From: Apostichopus japonicus
Taxonomy: Eukaryota; Echinodermata; Holothuroidea; Aspidochirotida; Stichopodidae
Length of the DNA: 64,000 nt
Reading direction: 5' to 3'
NCBI RefSeq assembly: GCF_037975245.1
Contig: NC_092579.1
Coordinates: 14,182,678-14,246,677, forward strand
Positions 23,391-36,900 of the stretch are shown here, one piece after another; within the stretch, counting starts at the first letter, position 1; every line of letters starts with the position of its first letter. Made by a program: the position numbers and the translations under genes. Below the pieces are notes generated by a model. The model did no database searches. It was given only the letters and a program-made list of their open reading frames with translations, and had not been told where the DNA came from.

Positions 23391-26300
23391 AATTTGTCTA
23401 ATCATGTAACTTTATCATAATCACATCCAGTTGCGGATTGCAGGAAATTCTTTTGATGTGATTTTCATTCCAAAATTTTCTTCAACATATTAACATTCAA
23501 GAATGGTATGCGTGAAATTAGCGTGTGGATACCAGGACTCGATGAGGATAAGGTCGTAAAATGAGGAGGGTGCTGTTGTGGTTTACACAAAAGACAAAAT
23601 TGTTAGTGTACCTTCCTACTAAGTTTAGACCTATAGCAGCAGTCTGCAATGATTTGTGTTAATTTTGATCAATATTCTTTGATCCTATCCCACACTAAAC
23701 CCACAAAGTTAACAATGTGCAGTTTAAATTGCTTGCAGTGTGTTTTAGTTTGCAAAAAATGAAGGATTGTCGGTTGCAAAACTTGACGAGCAAAACACAA
23801 GAAGCTGCTATATAACATTCATAGCAAGCATTGATACCTTTACTTAAAAACAAGAAAATAAAAGAAGAGGTTGCATTCTACAGAGAGTGATGACATCAAA
23901 TTTTCATTCTGGTCTTTCCTTTGTTTTACAAGAAAAACAAAAATACTTACAAATGCAAATAAAGAGGAATAAAAGGAATGCCTTACAAAGTCTTTATGCC
24001 CCTCAAATTATCACCATGATCAAGAAAACATGCAGGCCAAGGTCACCCAGTTGGGACAAACTTTTATAAACTGTTCTTTCTTATCATGCTTAAGTGCACT
24101 GGTACTGCTAGTATGAGCAGTATGAATATCATTTTTCTATTCAGAAAAAAGGTTAGGAACTGTTCATACTGTCAATACACGCGTTATTTGAAGCGTGATA
24201 TGAGAGGAAAGTACGACTGTTTATTAGTATTAGAAAATTGTCCATACTGGCTGGCCTGCAATACATATAACGTGCATTGATTGAAAAGTTGACCTCCAAT
24301 GCTGATGATACCTACACAGTATCTAAATCTACTGTATATATATGACCACTGTGTTCTTACAGTATACTGTACACCGTATGAGGATGGATGACTCCCAAAC
24401 TATATCGGGCACGAGCAATCACAGAGTGGTGGTGCTTGCTATGACTCTTACGTAGTAATGGTTTTACTAACTGACATACTTAAATGATGGATTAGATGTC
24501 TTCAAAGACAAGAACTTTGACTTTGCACAGATTGTTTTATGCCACAATTTCACGGAAGATACCTTTCCGATGTAGTACTAGAGAACAAAAGCTTTTTGAT
24601 AAAGCAGGTTTCAAGGAATTTGGGCAAGAGTGTCCTGCCTATTAGCATAATTTTTTTCTTATATTTCAAATTTCTTATTGTATTATAACGAATTTAATGA
24701 TTACACAAAATTTTTGCCTGAATCGAAAAGGCATGTCAAAATTCTTGATATTTTGCTTAACAGTAATCAAAGTGACTCACTTGTGAAGTTTATCATGAAA
24801 TTAAGTTTCTTCTCAATGCATTAACTATCTCAAAATATTCATCATATATTGATCGATTACTATTCTAAGGTGTTTCGTGACAACTGTGAAGTTGATTACT
24901 GACGGCCTAATTAATGGGAAGATATCCTAATTCTCTCCTATGACTCTACTGGTCCTCAACTGCGATCCGTTTGGGATATAATAATCTGACCACAAATAAA
25001 CTGATCATGAGTTCGATGTGAATAAAGTCAGTGTCACTGTTAAAACTAATAAATTGTATAAAATTTGTATTCTTTCTGCTGGTTAAAGACATACAATGCA
25101 GATGATACTTATATACAGCTACCAATGTCTATGGAACGTTCCTTGGATTACATTACAAAATCTCTTATAAAGTGATAAAAAAAAAAAACCAACAGAAAGA
25201 AATGCATGCGATTTCTTCCCTTACATCAGTATTTGATGATCTGCCTTGTGCTATTAAAATGAAAGGCAGGACAGTGCACTGATTTTCCAGTTTGGTCCAT
25301 GTGTTAAATATATTATCTAATGGCATTACATGTGACATGGTCTGAAATGAATTGAAATTAGCGTGGAAAGAGATCACCAGTCCTCCCCCTCCTACCCCCA
25401 CCCACACATCCCACCCCTCCAAGAAAAAGAGAAGGAAAAAAGAGGGTGGATTTTGGCATGCAGAGAAAAGACAAGTTATAATGACCTAGCTTAAAAGCTT
25501 GCATCTTTCTCAATGGTCTCCTTAATAAGGACCTGCAGAGAAAGCAGGCAGAAACAAAGAGAATCAAGTAATATGGTAGTAATGTACGAAAAGAAGCCCA
25601 GGGTTTTGAGAGGGGCACTCATCTGTCTTCGTTCATAGGAAAGGTCTCGAATCAATCTGAAACTTACAGCAGGTCTGTGCATTATAAATGAACTTAAAGA
25701 CTGTTTTATTCATTTACCGATGTTCCTTTTTAAAATCATTGAAGATTAACATATATATCAAAACAAATGAAACACAAATGGTCTCTGAAGATATTAAATT
25801 AAAATGTCCGTTTTGCTGATTACAAATGGACATTTAAAACTTTTGGAGGAATATGAAACACAGCGATAACTTCCACTTGATGTAGCTTCACCATACGGAC
25901 GCAAAATTTTAATTTAATTGCACGTAAACTTGCTTAAATATTAATTAGTGAACATAAAGACAGCAGAAAAGAACAGAAAAAAAGAGTCCAATATGAAAAG
26001 GACAAGTACAAAGCAACCCTGTTTGGGCTCGTCTGGGCAAATTCCTCCGAGACAACAAAATTTCTGTTAGGACCGTGACCAAAATCAGCTTTATATGTTG
26101 TCTGGCAGAGGGCTAGTTGTTTCATTGTACGTAACTACATGTATCCCAAAAGTAGGTAAAATGTTAAATAGGCATCACCCTCCCTCACTGTGGATCGAGA
26201 TACTGAAACAACACAAAAATGGTGATAGGCCCATGAACCACCCAAAAGGCAAATTTCCTGGCCCAAAGCTGGTGTTCTTTACACCAGCCCTACACATCAT

Positions 26301-28679
26301 CGCTAAAGTGTTCAAAATTATTCAATTCTTACTAATTTTGTAGACTTTATATTGGTAAATTTTTTTTTCGGACAACCAAATTTGCTATTCCTGAGACAAC
26401 AAAAGCATAAGACCTGGTTGTCCGAGGGACCACCAGAAAAAAATCCTTGAAAATATGCCCTGGGGCTTGTGATAATTACTCTATCCATTAGAACGAATGA
26501 ATGATGGCAGGATGTCTGGACTATGGTTAGTAATTTATCATAGTTCCATGCAATACAAGTTCAATTTGCACTACATATATTTAACAATTAAAATAATAAA
26601 ATGTCACAGAATACAGTCATGGGCTATGTATGACTGACCAGAAAATAGTGGATCAGGAATTTTGCATTTTTAGAAAACTAAACAGCAGCAGGTGAAAATT
26701 CAAAGTCAATGAATAGCGTTTATAAGTCCTGTGCTACATGACAATCCAATAATCTTCTGGGAAGTCAGAATAGAAAGTTTTCTAAACTTTTTAAAGCATG
26801 CAGAGATATACTGTATGACAGAAATTGCTGCAAAAACAATATGGAATGGTTCTTGGTTCATCTATTATTTTTATATTTGTAAGCACTCATTCAAAGAGAA
26901 TTAAATTAAACAGCAACATTTTTTTTTTTTTTAGCAATCACAAGGAAAAAAAAAAAACCAAGGGAGAAGAGAACTTGGTACAACATAAAATCATGATAGG
27001 TGGCAGTTTTTGAAACACTTTTGGTAGGGAAAATTTAGTGAATTCCCTTAAAGTGATGACATGACAAAAGTAATGGTCAGATGTCCTGCAATGTTACAAA
27101 CTTGACAACTGCAGCAAATCAGATCAGAAAGGTTATATGTTAATTTATCAGCATTTATTAATGATGGCTTAATGGTGGGTTTATAATAGAAAGATATACT
27201 GTAATGTACATGACAAGGTTAACTGTAACACTATAATCCACCAAAATTTCCACCGAGATTGAGACAAAATTTAGGCAGAATGTTACCCATAGTAAGCCTA
27301 ACAAATGTAACCCTTGCCAAGTCTGCTGAACCATACTTAACGTTAAATGAGGGCGACATTCAACGACCCATGAACCCCCAATCATGAAAAGCTGGTGCCA
27401 TAACTTTATTTCTGCCATTAACTTTGTCTCACAATCCTTAGAAACATTACTTGCAGAAGTCATGATATCATATATTAAAGATAAAAGTGTTCAAATTTGT
27501 ATTCAACATTTCTAGACTAAGCTTCAAAATTTGAGGACTTTTAATTCCTAGAAAATAGTTTTTTATAGTGTTTGCTATTTTTGTCAGACTTTCCAGACCA
27601 TGTGGAAACCATGGTTTTATGAGGTTTGGAGACACCCTAACAAAATGAGTTTTGACCCCTTCAAAGAATTCATCTCAATACTAGTCCTTATTTACCATTT
27701 GAAACTGTTAAACATATATATATATAGCTTATATCAATAAGGCACCCTTCAATCTAAACCTATGTATATATTGCTTAATGAGAGAATTGTCTGGTTTCTC
27801 ATAAAATCATTTAACAGTTCATTTAGCTTCACCGAAAAAGGTTTAACTTTTATCATCTATAAGTGTTAAAACCACAATGGTTCTGTTTACTCTCTTTTTC
27901 TTTGCATGTAAACTATAAAAGTAAACTTGATGAAGGAAACAACATTCCAAATTACTTCATTTGAATAGATTGTGTGTGAATTGTATGCCTTATACATACA
28001 TGTTGAAGAATATTATTGAAACTTTCAGTGATTCTAGAAAGAAAGGGGAAACCCCCCCCCCAAAAAAAAAAAAAAAAAAAACCAACAAGAACATAAACTG
28101 GCTCCATTTAAGATGTTGCCTTGAATAAAGTAACTATTGATCTTGCTTAAAGCTATGCAAATTTTGTGAAGAGAAAACAACCTTGATGTGTCTGAAGGCT
28201 TTCAAGGATTATGCGCTGCATGTTCTATCTGTATGGCACGTTATGAATTGATAATTTGTCATTATGACTCGTTATGAATCATGATCAGTCATCTCATTAT
28301 AGAAATGGAAATGTTTATGAAGAGCTAGAAAAAACAAATTTTCAACACTTTTATAAAATTACCTCAGATTCAATGTTTCCACTAAATTTTGGCAGTCAAA
28401 GTGTGCAGAAAACTTCATGTGGTACAACTGTTTATAGTTTCAAAATGTATGCATGACATGTAAAGTTCATGAGTATAGGCAAATTTGAAACCTGATAGCC
28501 ACTTTTACTTTTACTTAACTTATTATGAAAGCTGGTAGTTGCAAAATTATTGAGTGAACACAAACGCTTGTTAGAAGGAACGTTGTTCTATACATCTTTT
28601 CTTTACACCACAGTGATTAGCAATGCTACCATTCACAGAAAAATGTGTATAACTATTGCCTGATTTAATGATATATCCT

Positions 28680-28860
28680 GATCCTAGCAGGATCTTCACT
28701 AAAGGCAAAAGTTGGGCCTTTGAAGAAGATCCTAGCAGGATCGAAAAACGTCACGCTCTCTAACTGACTACATTTACCTACACAGGCTATTTTCAGGCTC
28801 TCTATCTAACTACATAATTTACCTACTGTACACATGCTATTTTCAGTAGAGAAGCAGTTT
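28680..28860. mobile_element. Second hammerhead-like / inverted-repeat relic
   Basis: Two 27-base arms (28680-28706 and 28716-28742) are nearly inverted copies of each other around a 9-base spacer. Each arm contains GATCC-TAGCA-GGATC, itself a hairpin. The right arm continues as GAAAAACGTC, like the motif at 20742 but with two extra A. A short direct duplication of about 55 bp with TTTACCTAC..GCTATTTTCAG follows. It resembles decayed Penelope-like terminal sequence. Confidence 0.4.
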
Positions 28861-29755
28861 GCTAAAAAAGGAACAAAAATCAGATAGACTCATTTAGTAA
28901 TGAGGCATTGTGATGGAAGTTAATATGGTATCCAGTAAGAGGAAATTGGCATTTTCTTGATGAGGCTATTATTTATTTTGTTAATTTATCACTTGACTTT
29001 CTACATCTACAATGTTTTTGTGTTAAATGTCAGTCATCTGAAATGCTGTAACCTCAGATAAAAAACAGACATCTGCATGTGATGAACCATTTTCTATCAT
29101 TCTTACCTTTTCTATAAGTTATGATACTTCGCTGGATTCCTCAAATAAGTTTCTTTGATAATTAAATTACAAAAAATTCCTTAATCTCGTACCCAATTTA
29201 ATTAATGTTAGACTGAATAAAACACATACAGAAGATGTCTAGGTTAGTATCGACTCCTTCCTTCATCTTGTAGGGACATAAGGTTTGTTAATTTATTTTA
29301 TACAGTAAAATGTACTCAATACTGCCCAAGACATACTCACACCAAAAACCTATCAGCTAAAAAAAAAATATGCTGCCACACATCTCTGTACGTATTGGAG
29401 CATAGCTTACATCTTTGTTGCTGATTGCTAAGAATTAAAACTCTAAACAGAAGTTTTCTAGTTGTGTTTATTACAACTAGTACCCCATTTTGATACAAAC
29501 ATCACAGCATAGAAGTGGATAGATAGTGGGTGGCCATCAAGTTAGTGGCTCAGTTGGTAGAGAGCAAAGGGCTCCAATGCATTTCAGCCAATAACCTTCT
29601 GCTTGGTCAACACTGCATTACTATACTCTGAAACTGTAGCAAGCTATAGTAATGTGACCAAATAGGATTCGACCCACCAATTCTTTGTTCTTATGTGGTG
29701 TAATTCAACAGACTTAAAGTGTTAGCCTCACAGCTTGATAGACTGAGGAGCTTAG
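28861..29755. other. Unassigned flank of the minisatellite
   Basis: AT-rich with no recognised coding. TTTATT near 29466 would read AATAAA on the minus strand and could serve as a distant poly(A) signal for GNPTG. A stretch GTGGCTCAGTTGGTAGAG at about 29543 resembles a tRNA A-box but has no correctly spaced B-box. Confidence 0.35.
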
Positions 29756-29759
29756 ACAC

Positions 29760-30937
29760 AATTGCCACACCCTGAGAGAGGGGCACAGACATCATTGCCA
29801 CACCCTGAGAGAGGGCACAGATATGATTGCCACACCTGAGAGTGGGGCACAGAGATTGCAACACCCTGAGAGAGGGGCACAGACATGATTGCCACACCCT
29901 GAGAGAGGGGCACAGACATGATTGCCACACCCTGAGAGGGGCACAGACATCATTGCCACACCCTGAGAGAGGGGCACAGACATCATTGAGAGAGGGGGCA
30001 CATACATCATTGCCACACCCTGAGAGAGGGGCACAGACATCATTGCCACACCCTGAGAGAGGGGGCACATACATCATTGCCACACCCTGAGAGAGGGGCA
30101 CAGACATCTTTGCCATACCCTGAGAGAGGGGCACAGACATGATTGGCATATCCTGAGAGAGGGGCACATACATTATTGTCACACCCTGAGAGAGGGGCAC
30201 ATACATCATTGCAACACCCTGAGAGAGGGGCACAGACATCATTGCCACACCCTGAGATAGGGGCACAGACATCATTGATAGAGGGGGCACATACACCATT
30301 GCCACACCCTGAGAGAGGGGGCACATACATCATTGCCACACCCTGAGAGAGGGGCACAGACATCATTGCCATACCCTGAGAGAGGGGCACAAACATCATT
30401 GGCATATCCTGAGAGAGGGGCACATACATAATTGTCACACCCTGAGAGAGGGGCACATACATCATTGCCACACCCTGAGAGAGGGGCACATACATCATTG
30501 CCACACCCTGAGATAGAGGCACAAACATCATTGATAGAGGGGGCACATACACCATTGTCACACCCTGAGAGAGGGGGCACATACATCATTGCCACACCCT
30601 GAGAGAGGGGAACAGACATTATTGCCACACCCTGAGAGAGGGGCACAGACATTATTGCCACACCCTGAGAGAGGGGCACAGACATCATTGCCACACCCTG
30701 AGAGAGGGGCACATACATCATTGCAACACCCTGAGAGAGGGGCACATACATCATTGCCACACCCTGAGAGAGGGGCACATACATCATTGCCACACCCTGA
30801 GAGAGGGGCACAGACATCATTGCCACACTCTGAGAGAGGGGCACAGACATGATTGCCACACCCTGAGACAGGGGCACTTACGTCATTGCCATACCCTGAA
30901 GGAGGGGCACAGACATCATTGCCATACCCTGAGAGTA
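29760..30937. repeat. 33-bp minisatellite, ~35 copies
   Basis: The unit is ATTGCCACACCCTGAGAGAG + GGGCACAGACATC (33 bp). Because 33 is divisible by three, long frames stay open on both strands (minus-strand 11-residue repeat GVAMMSVPLSQ), but these are repeat artefacts. Shortened 25-bp units recur every 256 bp (landmarks at 30061, 30317 and 30573), showing higher-order amplification. It starts about 10 bp beyond the last recognised GNPTG coding sequence, so it is either in that gene's 3'UTR or its next intron. Confidence 0.95.
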
Positions 30938-30939
30938 AA

Positions 30940-33900
30940 CTACTCACCATTAGCTTCATCATGAGCACCATTGTTAACATCCTCCGCTGTGATAATGCCT
31001 CTGAGTCTCTCCACTTCTTGTAGCAGGTTGTTGTAGGACTGTTATTAGATATAAAACATTCCATTAACTCTAAAACAAACAACTAGCATTCTATGGTGTC
31101 ACAGTCAGTTACTAGGACCCACTCTTTGAGTCTTCACAAAACTCACTAAGCATAAATGAGATGATGAGAATTAGAATAAATTAGACTTCATCCCACCATT
31201 TCTCTGGGTACCCTGATGGACCATGGGCCCTTAACCATCTGGAACCCCCTGGTTGGGCAATCAGAAGTTAAAGCTGTTGCTTTGGTTGGGCTTTAACTTC
31301 ATGTTGCATTTACAATGTCATGTACTACCCACACACATATCTCCATACACCTAAATAAAACTAGCACATTTATTATATTTCTAACCATGTGTCTACTGTA
31401 AATTAGTAAGCTATCAACCTCTAAACCAAAGTTATAATTATTTGGCAAACCTTTCTCAAACTTTAGTATAATTTAATTACTGATGGTGCCATTTCGGTAG
31501 ACTAAATCCCTGCTCTCCCAACTTTGTCTTCGTCGACCCATGTTGTGATTTCCCACGGCTAACTGCGAACTATCAAATTCTAAGGCCTAAAATCACCCAA
31601 TCTATACTCCCTGGTGAATATGATTAAACTCCACATTGACCTAATTTTACTCTGAGTTTCTTAGCTATGATTTTCTACAATTTAAGAGGATTTCTTGACA
31701 TTCGGGAGCTATTTAAAACATAGGGTGTTACAAGGACATTACATCGCACGTGACTACGATGTCATCACTGGGCATAACGTGTACAAGGCTGAAACGACCA
31801 TTATGACACAGCGTAGGAGCCTGTTGTTTGGACTGGCAGCATACCATTCGGGTAGGTTATACCAGGCCAATGGGATATTTAAGGTTGAAACACTTCAGAC
31901 ACAGAGACAACCATGCCAGTGAGAAAATTTACAACCAAGTTCTAACTGAAACATTGTACTACTCTGCTCAATTCATCTTGTTCTTCGCAACACAGTTCCT
32001 TGGCAATCCATTTTTGACATCACAATCCATAATTTGAGAAGTGTGGGACTTTATAGGCGACAGATTATCTTTCCCGCTCAGACACCTAACCATAAGACAC
32101 TCTGTGTAGTACTGACCAGATTGTAGCAGAGTAATAACCCAAAGTGCAGCTTCAAGCTAGATGTTAAACACTCAGCATTGTATTGCCAAATGTTTTTCTT
32201 CCTGTGAGAGATCTCAAGCTAGGAAGATCACTTCAAAACTGTTTTCAATCAACTGTTTAAAAAAAAAAAAAAAAAAAAAAAAACACTAGAACGTAGAGCA
32301 AACTAATCAAATCATTGTTACCTCCTGACAAGTATCAACATTCTCAAATTTTGTTTCTCCTGCCAATGGATGTCTGTCATTCTTGGGTACAAAAGTTGGA
32401 TCCATCACAAGGCCAGCTTCTTCAAAGATCTTATGAAGCATTTTATTATAACCCTGCCAAGAAAAAAGGGTAGGAAAACATTAGAAATAGAGAAACAATA
32501 TTTTACAATACTGGGTGAAATATTTTTGATAAACTACTGAATTCATGAACAAGAGTTCATTCATCAGAACGATGGGATCATTTTTTAAATAACTGCAGAT
32601 TAAATGCAAAGTCATGATTCCTCTCTTGGTAAAGAAACATCTGTTCACAAACAAAGGCAAATGCTGTCTGCATTTTGGAACTACTATTTCTAATTTGCTA
32701 TAGGACACCACCAAACAATCATGATAAGTATACACAGATGGTCACAGAGTGTGTCTCCTGTACAGTAAAAATAAACACAGAAGGACCCCACCCCCCCCCC
32801 CCCACACACACACAAATAGGATTCAATACGCCAGTAGTGTTGGTAGTTAATCAGGAACCGAATTCACAGGTTCTGCTATGATATTACAGATAAAGAAGCG
32901 ATTCCTTTGACAAGTTAGGGTAATTCGAGAAGAGTGGAATGTTGCAACCTGTTGGGAAATCACAAAGCTATTATTTCTGAGTCAGAAATTAGTTCTAAAA
33001 CTCCATCACTGATGATGCGAAGATAATCTAAGCGATCACTAAACATCTGTGCCATAACATATCTTTATGTATTAAGATCAACACAGGCTGGAAGCAGCTA
33101 AGATTAGTGTTACACTTCAAGTGTAATAAAGAGGTACATATTCCAGCTTCTTTATTGCACTGAAACATACAATATAGTCAAGTAAATATATACAGTTTCT
33201 GTAATGTATATATGCAAAATATTACAATTAAAGAGCGTTGGTATCGTTCCTGAATTTAGCATTTAAAAAAATATATATATTAGACATTTCCAAAACAATC
33301 ATACCTGGAGGTGTTGCTTTTCAATTTATTCGTAGATATTGAAGAAAACAGTGATTGTAGATGCATATGACTCTAGATGTGAGAGTTACTCTAGGGGTGT
33401 AATCTATTTCCATAGATCCTAGGTGTGAGAGTTACTCTAGGGGTGTAGGCAAATTCCATAGACACTGAATGTGAGAGTCATACTAGGGGTGTAGGCAAAT
33501 TCCATAAACACTGGACATGAGAGTTACTCCAGGGGTGTAGGCAAATTCCATATACCCTAGGTGTGAGAGTTACTCCAGGGGTGTAGGCAAATTCCATAGA
33601 CACTGAATGTGAGAGTTACTCTAGAGGTGTAGGCAAATTCCATAGGAATTTTCCACAGTAGTTACTTCAGGATGTTGCCGTTGCATGTGATTACCTCAGC
33701 AAGAATAATTCAAGGGTGTGGGTATGGCGGTTAGTTAGGAATGGATGTAGTGTGCTAATACCAGATGCTTCTAGTCTGGTGTCAAGGCCGTCAACTAGTT
33801 TTAATACACGCTATCGTGGAGTCATTAGTAAATCGACTGAGGAGGCAGTAAGGTAAGAGCTAAGAGTTGGAACATAGGCTGACCAACAAGGAAATAAAAT

Positions 33901-36900
33901 GCAACTATTTTCCTTAAAAATATGACTTTTTGAAATAGTTTGACAAAGAATCCACAAACCAGGACTGGACACCACAGCCTACATCATGATAAGTGCACAC
34001 ATGGCGTGTGTTGTAAAGTATAAATAAACACAGAGGTTGCACCCCCCCCCCCACAAATTAGGATCCAAAAGGCCAGAAGTGTTGGAAGTTAATCAGGAAC
34101 CAAATTCACAGGTTAGGCTATGATATTTCAGCACTAGCAGAATGTTCAACAAGGCCCATATAGTAATAAAATACCACTATTTGCCTTCAGAATAAGGCAT
34201 GTTGAAATAATTTGACAACATTCCACAAACCGGGACAGGGCCAAGGCCAGGCACATGAAAGATTTCATAACAGCCCACGAAAACACATCATACCAAAAAC
34301 TTGCACTCATCAGGTATGTGGTTCCTTAGGCTTAGGCCTACCCTACACATTGCTCAATGTCAGCACAAAGGAGACGGTTCTCTATGCCTCAACCAATGTT
34401 TCCTCAGGCCCTCAGAGAAAAATAAGTGAGAACCACTACACTAGGTACTCAATTGATCAAACTTACACCAGATCCAAGATATCTATTTCTCATCCAAAGA
34501 AATTTTTAGTTAAAAACAGAGATATCAGTGATTACATTTGACACCTACAAATCCATAACTGGCAGCTTTGTCAACATCCATAATTACATTCAAGCCCAAA
34601 GCAAGAATGGTATGAAGAATAATGGTTTTATTTCAAAATGTGTAGTTTTTGATGACTGATAGTTGGGAATTGTTCATTGATAGGGTTGGGGGGGGGGGGG
34701 GAGGGAAGCTTTGCAATCATGAATTATGGAAATAATTTATTATGGAAATAATGGATTGAACTCATCATGTTGCTACAGGAAGCTTAGCTGGTTGTAATTT
34801 TTATAAAAAATTACATAATTACATTTCTGTACTAAATGTGCATAAACATCTTCTATTTAACCAACACTTTCACTCAAGTGACTATCTTCCAAATGAAGAC
34901 ATTATAAACACACATATACACACTACTAGGGAAGTGTTAATGTTTGGTTTGAGATAGGGACCAGCATAGAATTTCAAAGGAGTCAGAGAGGGGGGGGGGA
35001 GGGGTTTCATAATTCCCCAGACTAAATCAGTTTGTGGTATGAACCTTTATGTTAAGGCCAGAGATTGATCCAAGATTTTTGTAAAGTAGGGAGTGTAGCC
35101 CTGGTGTGAGTTTTAAAAATCTGTGAAATTACATGAAAGTCTCTGGCAACAGCAGAGTACTAAGTCATCCTGGCATATTATTTGAAATTATTTTTGTTTT
35201 TATTTATAATATATAAATATTTTATCTGTAAAAAAAAATATTCTAAAGTAAAAAACAAAATATGTATTTGCTGAGAACTGGAATTCGACACACATTGACT
35301 GATTTAAGTACGTTCCAATTGCACTACACTTTGAGGACAAATAAACAACCAAATTATTAAAAGTTATGTAGATATGTTATAGAGCATGTTCCACGTCACA
35401 TGCCCCTTATTACCATCCCTTTAGCTTCAGTAATGAAGAAACTTAACCAGGGGAAAGCTGTCATCTTCAAACAGCCATACATACAGGTTAAGAACAAGAT
35501 ATTCAGATTGTGTTTCATCTAACAATGTGTATCACATTTGCCTTCCCTGTTAAGTGTCACATTGTCATCTACCAAGGAAATATTACCTTTCAGGTGAGGA
35601 ACTAAACATGGCAGTCACACAGTTGTTGGGATCATATAACGTGCATTTGAAAATGCTATGTGCCATTATAAAAGTGCTTAAGTGGAAATCTTCCTGGCAT
35701 CGCCAAGCCCTGTACTCACCTGTCTAGTGACTTCTTCTCGATACAACCTGCCCTCGAGAGCATTCCACTTCTGTTGGAGTGGCTTTGACAACGTGGGATA
35801 CACTGAGGAGAAGAAAAGGGAGGAATTCAACTTTCAACAGTGAGTACTAGGAAATTCGAACAACCATGGCTTTACAGCGAACCTTCTTCAATTATACTAT
35901 AAAGTAAAGTATATATTCTATCTCTCATACTACTCTCTGGCAAGTTAGGGCATTAAAGCAGTTTTATAATTTTGTTAAATTACTGGCATTCTGGTTCAGC
36001 AAAAGCACAGCATTCATAGCATTAAAATAGCATTGGACAATATTTGGAGCTAGTTGAGTACACAGGGGATGTCGAGAGCACTGGAGGACTACTGAATTTA
36101 TCTGTCGAGGACAATTTAATAATAATTGTCTTCTCCAACTAGTGACCCCCCCCCCACCCCCATGCAATCCTCTAAATTCTCCATTTGTACCTGTTCTCAG
36201 TTGATTTCATTTACTCTTATTGAGATATCTGAAGAGAGGATTTGTCCACTATGCCCCCCCCCCCCAAAAGAAAAACCTTGTAGTACAGAATACATGGAAT
36301 ATCAAGACAAGAGCCTGTAGTGCTTCTGTAACCACAGAAATTCTGTATCTGATATGTTAGCAACAATGACATACTAATGATGGGTAAAAGAACTTTAAAC
36401 CAAGATGTCTGAACACTTCAAACTTGTTTCAGTGTAAAATGTGCGGTATGAATCAGCTTCGCTGGCAAAAGTACCCAACAATCGACAATTACTGTAAGCT
36501 CTTCTTAGTTTTCCATATCCTTCGATTAAAGATGGATTCTGAAGTGCGTCACATGATATGAGACTCTCAAGGGTAGACAACTGGAAAATCTAGTCAAATC
36601 TTAATTTTTTTCCTCTCTCAATGACATCACTTTTGTCAGCTTTAATGCATACCAATTTACATACCTATTGAGAGAACGCAAAGAACGAATTTTTCGCTTT
36701 TTTTAAATTTTTATTTGAACTCCCAAATCATCTAAAGTGATGTTTGCGAGTGGTTTATACAACAGCGGTAAAGAAACAGACGATCTACACTCAACAAATG
36801 ACATTCACAGAATGTATGCAAAATGAAGCATGCGACTAAACTAATTCTCACCGAGGAGTGAATCCGGATGGCACACGAGTGGTGTTGATATATTCATAGC

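Larger units (their letters stand above)
20831..28660. other. Long gene-poor stretch
   Basis: I found no exon chain on either strand. Contents that stand out are an (AAAAT)5 tract at 21261-21285, a 13-bp C/T-rich minisatellite at 23298-23390, a perfect 11-bp hairpin at 23029-23053, an inverted repeat CGGACAACCA/TGGTTGTCCG at 26369-26424, and a C-run followed by a 20-base A-run near 28055-28080. It may include 3' sequence of the minus-strand GNPTG transcript if a tenth exon exists. Confidence 0.4.

Noticed and set aside
29530-29680. tRNA-like A-box GTGGCTCAGTTGGTAGAG with a later GGATTCGACCCACC
   Set aside because: The boxes are about 120 bp apart, far more than in a tRNA, and no cloverleaf can be drawn; at most a SINE or tRNA relic.
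29691-31082. Several open frames of 170-211 codons on the minus strand encoding GVAMMSVPLSQ-type repeats
   Set aside because: The 33-bp minisatellite keeps frames open automatically; there is no start context, signal or domain beyond the repeat.
33373-33650. CRISPR-like regular repeats (46-bp periods here and at 10931)
   Set aside because: The repeats are continuous tandem units without unique spacers and lie in a eukaryotic, intron-bearing context.
36395-36580. Minus-strand open frame with an acceptor-like CAG before [17 protein letters not shown]
   Set aside because: It lies in GNPTG intron 6, where the protein family is contiguous ([10 protein letters not shown] joins directly to VYPTLS with matching phase). 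Its only donor is weak, so it is probably intronic noise or a cryptic exon.
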